This document shows, piece after piece, positions 57,351 through 64,000 of a stretch of 64,000 nucleotides of DNA. The DNA comes from Ashinkailepas kermadecensis (lineage: Eukaryota; Arthropoda; Thecostraca; Neolepadidae), in assembly GCA_034440615.1 (NCBI GenBank), contig JAOTOM010005150.1, positions 908,001 to 972,000 of the forward strand, written 5' to 3'. Numbering within the stretch: position 1 is the stretch's first letter; each line of letters begins with the position of its first letter. The notes beneath the pieces are model-generated. The model did no database searches and had not been told where the DNA came from. It saw nothing but the letters and a program-made list of their open reading frames with translations. The translations under genes and the position numbers were made by a program.

Positions 57351-58250
57351 GCTCTCAAGACTCGCGGCAGTGCCCCCCAAAAATAGCGCTGAGTCTCCAA
57401 CAAATCGCGTCGGGAACCCCAGAATTCGCGTTGAGGGCTCCAAATTAATGCAGCAGGCCCCAGAAAAGTCGCGCCGGGGCCCGACATTTTTCACCGGGGT
57501 TCTTGAAAATCGCGCTGGGGCCTCAGCTAAGTACAACGCGCCCCGCGAACTCACACTGTGCCCCCCAAATATCGCGCTCGGGACCAAAATCCCGGTCCCA
57601 CAAATTTGAGTCGGGACTTCAAAAAAAAAAATCCCTACGGAGCTCCGAAAAAATTGGCGTCCAGTGTCTCACATATGCAGAGAATGGCCCAAGACATGCA
57701 TCGGGACCCCACAGGGTCTCGATGCAATTTTTAGTAAGGAAGGATTCCACAAAATAAATGTCCGAGCCAGGACAAACGTTCTGGAGCCCCAAACATAGCA
57801 CCAGATGCCTTTAAAAATCGCGATTACCCCGAAAAAGATGCACCGGAGCTCGAAACATCGCCGCGGGACATAATAGCATGCACCCGGCGGGGGGGGGGGG
57901 GAGGGCGGAAAAATCCGGCCGGGATTCAGACTTCAAAAACATACAGACATGGTCCCAAAAAATCGTGTCGAGTCCAGAAAACTGGGGTGGGTCACCAGAA
58001 TCACGCACCTAGCCCGAAAAGTCGCGCAAGGACCCCGATAAATCGCACCGGAAACATCAAAATGGTGCTGGGTTCAAACAAATGTACGCCAAGAGTCACA
58101 AATAAACACAGTGGGACCCTGAGAGCATAAGGGGAGGTCGAAAATGCACCGGGACCTCCAAACTCCAAGGAGCACCGAGTCTGGCAATAAGCGACAGAGC
58201 CTTAAAGCATGCGTTGAAGCCGTAAATAAACACAGAGCTCTAAAAAAAAA
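57350..58250 (+). repeat. Degenerate GGGGCCC/AAAATCGC minisatellite, array 3
   Basis: Same unit as 38580-39990, more eroded towards the right. Contains a G-run at about 57888-57904. Confidence 0.8.
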
Positions 58251-58288
58251 CATCGAAGGCCCTGACAGCAAACCGGTGCGGAGATGTA

Positions 58289-58655
58289 TCATAACCTCCA
58301 CAGTTCATAACCTCCACAGTTCATAACCTCCACAAATTCAATATACCCGAAGCGGTCGTAACCTCCACAGGTCATAACCTCCACAGCTCACAACCTCCAC
58401 AACTACGAAGCGTTCATAACCTCCACAGCTCACAACCTCCACAAGTCCGCAGCGTTCATAACCTCCACAGGTCGTAACCTCCACAACTCCAAGCGGTCGT
58501 AACCTCCACAGGTCATAACCTCCACAACTCCAAGCGGTCGTAACCTCCACAGCTCACAACCTCCACAAGTCCGCAGCGTTCATAACCTCCACAGGTCATA
58601 ACCTCCACAACTGCGAAGCGTTCATAACCTCCACAGCTCGCAACCTCCACAGATT
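58289..58655. repeat. 'ATAACCTCCACA' tandem array, about 16-bp units
   Basis: AACCTCCACA recurs more than twenty times with variable 5-8 bp linkers (GGTCAT, GCTCAC, ACTCC plus AGCGGTCGT). Longer units combining two or three of these are visible, so a higher-order repeat exists. Confidence 0.92.
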
Positions 58656-58819
58656 CAAGAACTTCATTATTTTCTAGAAGCATCACTTCAGATAGCTATC
58701 GATAGGTAGCAGCACGGTCTAGGTATTACAATCATGAGATTGAATGCTGAACCATAGGTAACAATATTTGTCGCCAGATGGCAGGATGATACTATTGAAT
58801 AGAGCTCGGAAGCCCGCGC

Positions 58820-58974
58820 ATCGACGCGTGGGAAAGTATTGCGTGGCGCAGTGGCAGATGATCGTATATCATTTGCACGTTTTTCCCCCGCAATGTATCG
58901 ACGCGTGGGAAAATAATGCGACACGTAGTGGCGGATGATCGCATAACCTTTACATGCTATCCTGCCGCAATATG
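58820..58974. repeat. 77-bp direct duplication
   Basis: ATCGACGCGTGGGAAA starts at 58820 and 58897. Both copies carry 'agtggc.gatgatcg' and end near CCGCAAT. Confidence 0.75.
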
Positions 58975-58997
58975 ATGCCTTTTCGTGTCCTCGTCAC

Positions 58998-59191
58998 CAT
59001 AGGCGTAGGAACGTCTAAAAAAAGTGGGTGGGTCAGGATCAACAGCAGTGATGCACCCAGGAATTTCGCAAAGTACCATGGTTGAGCACTTTTGGATAGA
59101 TAACCCGATAATTTTAACAGTGAACATACAACTTTTACCGCTAAGATGGGGACCGCTAAAGGAGTGGGGTAGGCCCCTGGGCGCGCCTATG
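58998..59191. mobile_element. Short TIR-like element, about 194 bp
   Basis: Begins CATAGGCGTAGGAACG and ends CGCGCCTATG. Only the outer CATAGGCG is clearly inverted. Similar 'cgcctatga' words lie at 24104 and 38372. Confidence 0.45.
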
Positions 59192-60451
59192 ACTTACAAC
59201 AACATGCGATACTGAAAAATAACTATCATCACAGCAAAAGTACTTTCAAATTCACACTTCTCGCTGGACTTGGAACTCTTTTCACGACTGATGGATTCTT
59301 CTGTAATAATAGGCTTATCTCCCTGGTGCGAGTGAAAGCATTAGTATTACTGTTGAAACAAAATTTATTCAACTTCTGCTATGTGCGTATGTGTAGGGGT
59401 GGGTGCAAGCTCATTACAGCCTCACTAATGGCTAAATTGTGTGCCCTAGTTTCTATGATATAGTACTAAACGTCTTTAAGATGTCACCCGTTGTTCACCG
59501 ATGTTGATGAGGAGAAAGAATAGAACGCCTGTGCAAATTACCCCGTACACGAAAATTTCGAAATGGCGGAAAGAAGCAGGGGGTCATTGTGAGTTCACCG
59601 ATCGATACTTTAGCACAATTCAGATTGTTCTTCATTGAGTTGAGTTCTTCCGCTTAGACATTCTTCGCACCTTCATATTTTCATGGCAAGTTACTAGAAT
59701 GTGAAGGTGAGAAAGGGTCTGATTTTGTTTAGATTGCCAGATATAGCCATATTTAGTACCTATTATTTGCCCACAGATGCTTCCCAGGCAGCGTTCACCT
59801 TACGATTTTGCACTGGCTGCTAGCAAGAACGAAGCTTACTTGCTGGTCCATGGCAAAATAATTATCATGATTGTTGCTGGAGAGGATGAGAAAAGGAAAA
59901 ACGGGTCATCGCTGGTTAAAGATGCTTTGATCCGGTGTGTGGGAGACCAAGATTGGCAAGCGGACAGGATGGGAAAAAACGCAATAAATAATAGTACATG
60001 ATATTGTGTTCGTCCTCAGGGCCTAACTCCAACACATTGGTGATCAGTCACTTGAGACATTTATGTAGTACACATCGTGCACTTTAGAATATCCGCCACT
60101 TGAAACGAAATGCTGCAACTGCATCATGTGGCACCCGCCTGAAACGGAATGAAAGCCTTATTTTGGGGGACCAACAAATCGGTGCAAAATAGCTGACAGA
60201 GAGAACACACGGCACCTCATAAAGTCATAACGTGTTCAGACTTAAGAGCCGCAAGGGCCAATCCTGAATTCAATTTGATGACTAGCTCTCTTCTTCCCAC
60301 GTTTTTTGGTGGCTAAGACATCCGGATAACCGCTTAGCTTTCACGCACCTCATCCCTGATTAAATATCAACGCTTCCAGATTGGCTACCGAACTGAGTCT
60401 CTAGTTAGGTGTTCTTTTTAACCTTTCCGATTTTTTATCTTCGGGTGTGTT
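59192..60451. other. Unassigned region
   Basis: No gene is recognised. The frame at 59777-60001 (+, 74 codons) starts with ATG and is preceded by 'tttgcccacag', an acceptor-like context, but shows no family motif. Confidence 0.35.
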
Positions 60452-60455
60452 TTAA

Positions 60456-61372
60456 CACGCGCCCGGGAGGGCCTCTGAAAATTACGCGTACTGGAGGGGG
60501 GGGCGGATTCCGCTCCCCTAAGATCTCGGCTCCCATTAAAGCTGCTGAAACTAAATTCGCAGGGTGGATGGATCCGATAGTGAACTCTATTGTGTGCAAA
60601 TTTTATGACCTTAGGTCAATATCTTCAAGGTCAAATGTGTTCACATTTGTAAACATTTCCTTGTTTTGCGTGGCTTGGCTTGTCATTGTTATGGATCGCT
60701 GTGATTGTGTTTAAATGCTCCACAATGGGCATCAATGATGTTTTGGACATTACTAATGATGCAATGCAGATGCTAGACACAACATGTGACCTCAGGTCAC
60801 CTACATAGCAGCACTTTATCAGGTCAGTTACCTGTTCCAGTTACCGGAACCGGGCCACCCGCCCGACTGCTCCGTCGAGCAGTTCGGCGCAATCGGCTTC
60901 GTGAAGAAAGGAATGAAGTACATGAATAAAGTATGGAAGCGCAATCACAATCAGTACAAATGACATACAGCAGTGCATTTATGACAACATTCCAGTTGAT
61001 CAAGTTTGGTTCCATTAACCTGTCATGAACTTGACCTCTGTGATCTAACATGACCTTGAAACTATATAGGATATCAATATACATCAAACAAGTCGCTAGT
61101 GTTGCCAAGAACATGTCTTCCGCCTTTTGCGAATATATTGGAAGCGCATCAGCGCCGATTTTTGTAGTCTGGCGCTAGGATTTAAAAAAAAAACTTTAAC
61201 GGCCCCTAACTTGAAAATGTTTCGGTTCATTTCCATTTTTCTTGCTTTAAACGACGCGCCGGTCATTTCTAAGTAGGTACGCAGAACATCGCGTATATCG
61301 ACCGATAAAACCTGCAGGTACGAAAAACCGGAGGCGTGGGCGGAATTCCCCCCCCCCCCTCCAGTGCGCGTG
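60456..61372 (-). mobile_element. piggyBac-type MITE, copy B (917 bp, inverted)
   Basis: TTAA flanks both sides (60452-60455, 61373-61376). The termini read inward CACGCGCCCGG and CACGCGCACTGG. Subterminal G-run/C-run palindromes centred on ATT or AATT lie next to both ends. Its left end matches the right end of copy A ('ctaagatctcg' after the palindrome). Its right end matches the left end of copy A ('cggttttt.c.tac', 'cttagaaat'). Eight exact AGGTCA/TGACCT hexamers lie within. It has no transposase. Confidence 0.75.
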
Positions 61373-61639
61373 TTAAGGCTCCGGCCAATTTTGCTAGGGG
61401 CCCGGCACATCTTTGTGACCAGGACTCTTTTTAAAAAGCTTTGTTGCTTTTTGTGCACCGATGCTATTTTTTAGGTATTGGCACGTTTTCGCAGACCCCG
61501 AAGTGTTCATTTAGTGCCAGGTCTTTTTGTTCTATTTCTAGGATCATGTCGATTTGTTAGGGCCATAGCATATCATCACACTTCATATCCTCATGTGACC
61601 TTGTCAGGTCGCATCACGTGCGCGTAATCCTCTCGGTGG

Positions 61640-62515
61640 ATTCTGAGATTCTGATAACCGTTCTCGCACTTGAAGTTTTTGAGGCCTACATGCTGTATCA
61701 AACCTCCCTGTGCTTTGAGGGCCCCGTTGTGTCTTCATTCTTTTAGCTCCCGTTTGTATATTTAGAGCAGCAAAGAGTGTTTTAAGGGATGTCGCTTTTT
61801 CCAGACTCGGTACGCTTTGAAGAGCCCGGTGCATTTTCGTCTTCCAGTTTCTTAGGGTCCCGCGGTATTTATTTGGCGTTCCTCGGTCATATTTGTGCGA
61901 CCCCAGCACGATATTAGGGGACCTGTATATTTTATCGGGATCCCGTCTCGACTTTTCGGGCCCAGTCGCGTGGTTCCAGGAGAATCCGACGTCAGTTTTC
62001 TGGGCTCGACACAGTTTTTGGTGACTTATTCTGAATTATGTAAAGTCTGAGCCACGGCTTCATTTTTCGGGCCCTCGATGGCATTTTTCGTGTCCCGACG
62101 CGATTTGTCGAGCTCCTGTATGTTTTTCGGTGCCGTATGCGATTTGTTAAGGCATCTGGTGGCATGTTTTGACCAGGGAGCGATTTTCCTGGCTCGGACA
62201 TCTTTTTCGGAATCTCTGTTTATTTTGGATGGTTCTGGCTTGATTCTTGTCGGTTTCCGATGCGATTTTGGGGCCACGCTGTGCTTATTTGGGGACATTG
62301 ACGCCAATTTTTGGGAGTCCCGAGGGAATTATTGATGCCTCGACCAGCATTTATGCGACTACCGACAGGAATTTTGGGTCCCATGTGCGACATTTGGTGG
62401 GTTTGGCGGTAGTTCACAGGGCGCGTTGTACTTATCTGACACCAGCGCGATTTTAGCGTTCCCGGCGCAAACTTTCGGGCCCGGTGCAAGTTTTTTGGTG
62501 TCCGCTGTATATATT
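61640..62515 (-). repeat. Degenerate GGGGCCC/AAAATCGC minisatellite, array 4
   Basis: Reverse orientation of arrays 2 and 3 ('cgatttt..gggcccc' form), with some longer spacers. Frames on both strands are shadows. Confidence 0.75.
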
Positions 62516-62589
62516 TACTAGATGCACACTAACTCCACTGCCATGTTGGTGTGTTAAAAATCGATCCAAGCCACTACGTTCACCATTGG

Positions 62590-62995
62590 GTACGCATCCT
62601 AACCTGGCCTATCCTAGCATAGCTTAGCCTAACCTAACCAAACCTAAACTAACCTAACTAAACCTAACCAAACCTAACCAAACCAAACAAAACCTAGCCA
62701 GACCTAGCCAGACCTAACCAGACCTAACCAAACCTAGCCAAACCTATCCAAACATAACCAAATATAACCAAACCTAATCGAACTTAAACGAACCTAAACA
62801 AACCTAACCCAACCTAACCAATCCTAACCTAACCAAACCTAATAAAACCGAACCAATCCTAAACGAAATCTAACCAAATCGAACCGAACCTTAACGAAAC
62901 CTAGCCTAACCAAACCAAACCTAACCTAACTTAGCCAAACCTAACCAAACCTAACCTAATATGACCTGACCCGACCTAACCCTAGCAGACCTCAT
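62590..62995 (-). repeat. CCTAA-like (TTAGG-type) degenerate tandem array
   Basis: About 400 bp of 'aacctaaccaaacctaacc' with many single-base changes; the complement reads GGTTAGGTTTGG. It resembles eroded arthropod-type TTAGG telomere repeat at an internal site. A shorter block recurs near 63297-63335. Confidence 0.85.
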
Positions 62996-63676
62996 TTAAT
63001 CCTACCCTGTCCATTAAAGTGACCTACGCTGCCCTTTTTCCCTACACTCCATACCCTGCTTCTCATGTTCGTATGTAAATATGACCGATACCAGAGATTG
63101 GGTGATGATTAAAATACTTCGTCAATATTGGTATACGGCCTGATACATAAAACATATACACTACAAATCCTGTGCGTAAGATGGCTCTTTATATATACTC
63201 TGTCTCGGAAGAATGGTCATGCCATACATATATCAGAACGATGTGTGGCTCTATTTTGCTTAATATGGGCATTTGGTTACTTTATATAGTCGTCCTTAAC
63301 CTAACATACCCTAGCCTAGCATGGCCTTACCAAAGCAGACCTGATTTGATCTGACCTAACCCTGCTCTTTCCTAACTTCATTTTCATACACGCAATAACA
63401 CAGTTGTACTGCCCTGCATACACCATAAGTTATAATCACTTATATAAAATCCTCCCCACGGTAGATTGACTGGCGTGGTAGCACGTGCGACCTGTATAAT
63501 TTTCAACCAATGAAGTTCGCTCAAGAAAACCCACTGATTCATCTATGCAATGAGCCGGTTGAGAAGGCGGAAAATGATGTTTGGTAATGCTTCAGGGCAG
63601 CCTTGATTGTAGGGAAAGTTGCTTCGATTTGCAAAATTTATAGGTATCGTATGAATCACAACCGTTTAAGCTATGC
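62996..63676. other. Unassigned region
   Basis: No gene is recognised; a second small cluster of 'cctaacata', 'cctagcctagc' lies at 63298-63320. Confidence 0.4.
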
Positions 63677-63715
63677 GTGTATACTACTTTGTATCCAAAA
63701 TGTTGTCTAACCGAG

Positions 63716-63874
63716 ATGCTGATGGGGTGGAAAGCAGAGCCTGTTTTGCTGGTCACGACACTTGTCACTCTCGTCGCGATGGCTGACCCCTGGCACACGG
63801 TAGGTGCCGATAGTCAAAGGGAAAAGTGTAGCCAGTACATGGACCTGGGTAATGCAAACAACGGCGTACCGTGA
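63716..63874 (+). CDS. Possible first exon of a secreted protein, unknown
   Basis: From the ATG at 63716 (MLMGWKAEPV) the frame has a basic start and a hydrophobic core LLVTTLVTLVAMA, as in a signal peptide. A donor-like ACGGTAGGT lies at about 63798-63806, after which the frame stays open to 63874. No family is recognised, and nothing downstream in the window confirms a second exon. It may be chance. Confidence 0.25.
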   Translation: MLMGWKAEPVLLVTTLVTLVAMADPWHTVGADSQREKCSQYMDLGNANNGVP

Positions 63875-64000
63875 CTTTTATCCGTTTCACAGTACCAGAT
63901 CCAATCGTGAAAAACGAGGAAAACGGTCGCCTATTATTTACACCCTTCCTCCGGGTGCACGTGCCACGTGCGGCAAAAATGTGTGCACTACCACGCTTCG

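Noticed and set aside
57025..57609. 194-codon plus-strand frame
   Set aside because: Spans the junction of repeat R3 and the GGGGCCC array, and its counterpart at 40050-40460 is not conserved as protein.
58289..58655. CRISPR-like array
   Set aside because: Ten-base repeats with recurring linkers; a minisatellite.

Overview
This window reads as eukaryotic, repeat-dominated DNA in which I find no intact host gene. Short TTAGG/CCTAA-type runs occur throughout, and a degenerate array of them sits near the right end. There are very long (AT)n and (CT)n microsatellites, a tRNA-headed SINE, LINE, Penelope, Ty3 and piggyBac relatives, and many short inverted-repeat elements. TTAGG is the common arthropod telomere repeat, so an arthropod (for example a crustacean or chelicerate) is the best guess, but the sequence alone does not prove this.

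Left part (1-12,400): an (AT)n array; a 1,017-bp TTAA-flanked piggyBac-type non-autonomous element with repeated AGGTCA half-sites; inverted copies of two dispersed repeat families, one TTAGG-rich and the other ending in CAGGGGCGTCGATTT; and a degenerate GGGGCCC minisatellite. Next (12,240-15,400, minus strand) comes a LINE with endonuclease and reverse transcriptase, broken by one frameshift. At 17,400-19,330 a decayed piggyBac transposase is split by a tRNA-derived SINE. A THAP-like scrap follows. A Penelope-like element with GIY-YIG endonuclease and inverted arms (20,329-21,996) sits inside an (AT)n array. At 23,199-24,080 there is a 177-bp tandem satellite, then CCGAC-rich minisatellite and two TIR elements.

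Middle (27,303-33,893, plus strand): a full-length but dead Ty3-type LTR retrotransposon with 198-bp LTRs, a 4-bp target duplication, several stops and frameshifts, and a mutated RT catalytic box. A compound (CT)n-(AT)n-(CT)n microsatellite of about 1.06 kb follows. From 37,300 to 46,400 the sequence is a patchwork of minisatellites, a 300-bp foldback element with CRE palindromes, MITE-like elements and a possible broken exon at about 40,840-41,180.

Right part: 46,877-52,233 (minus) is a second Ty3-type LTR retrotransposon that looks intact. It has identical 151-bp LTRs, a 442-aa Gag and a 1,170-aa Pol in an overlapping frame. Both flanks are homopolymer-rich sequence of doubtful quality. The remainder holds further copies of the same minisatellites and MITEs, an AACCTCCACA array, a second copy of the piggyBac-type MITE in inverted orientation (60,456-61,372), a CCTAA-like array (62,590-62,995) and a short signal-peptide-like ORF.

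The coding regions are almost all mobile-element genes. The main relationship between parts is parasitic: non-autonomous elements with TTAA ends beside a dead piggyBac transposase, and retroelements inserted into each other or into microsatellites.
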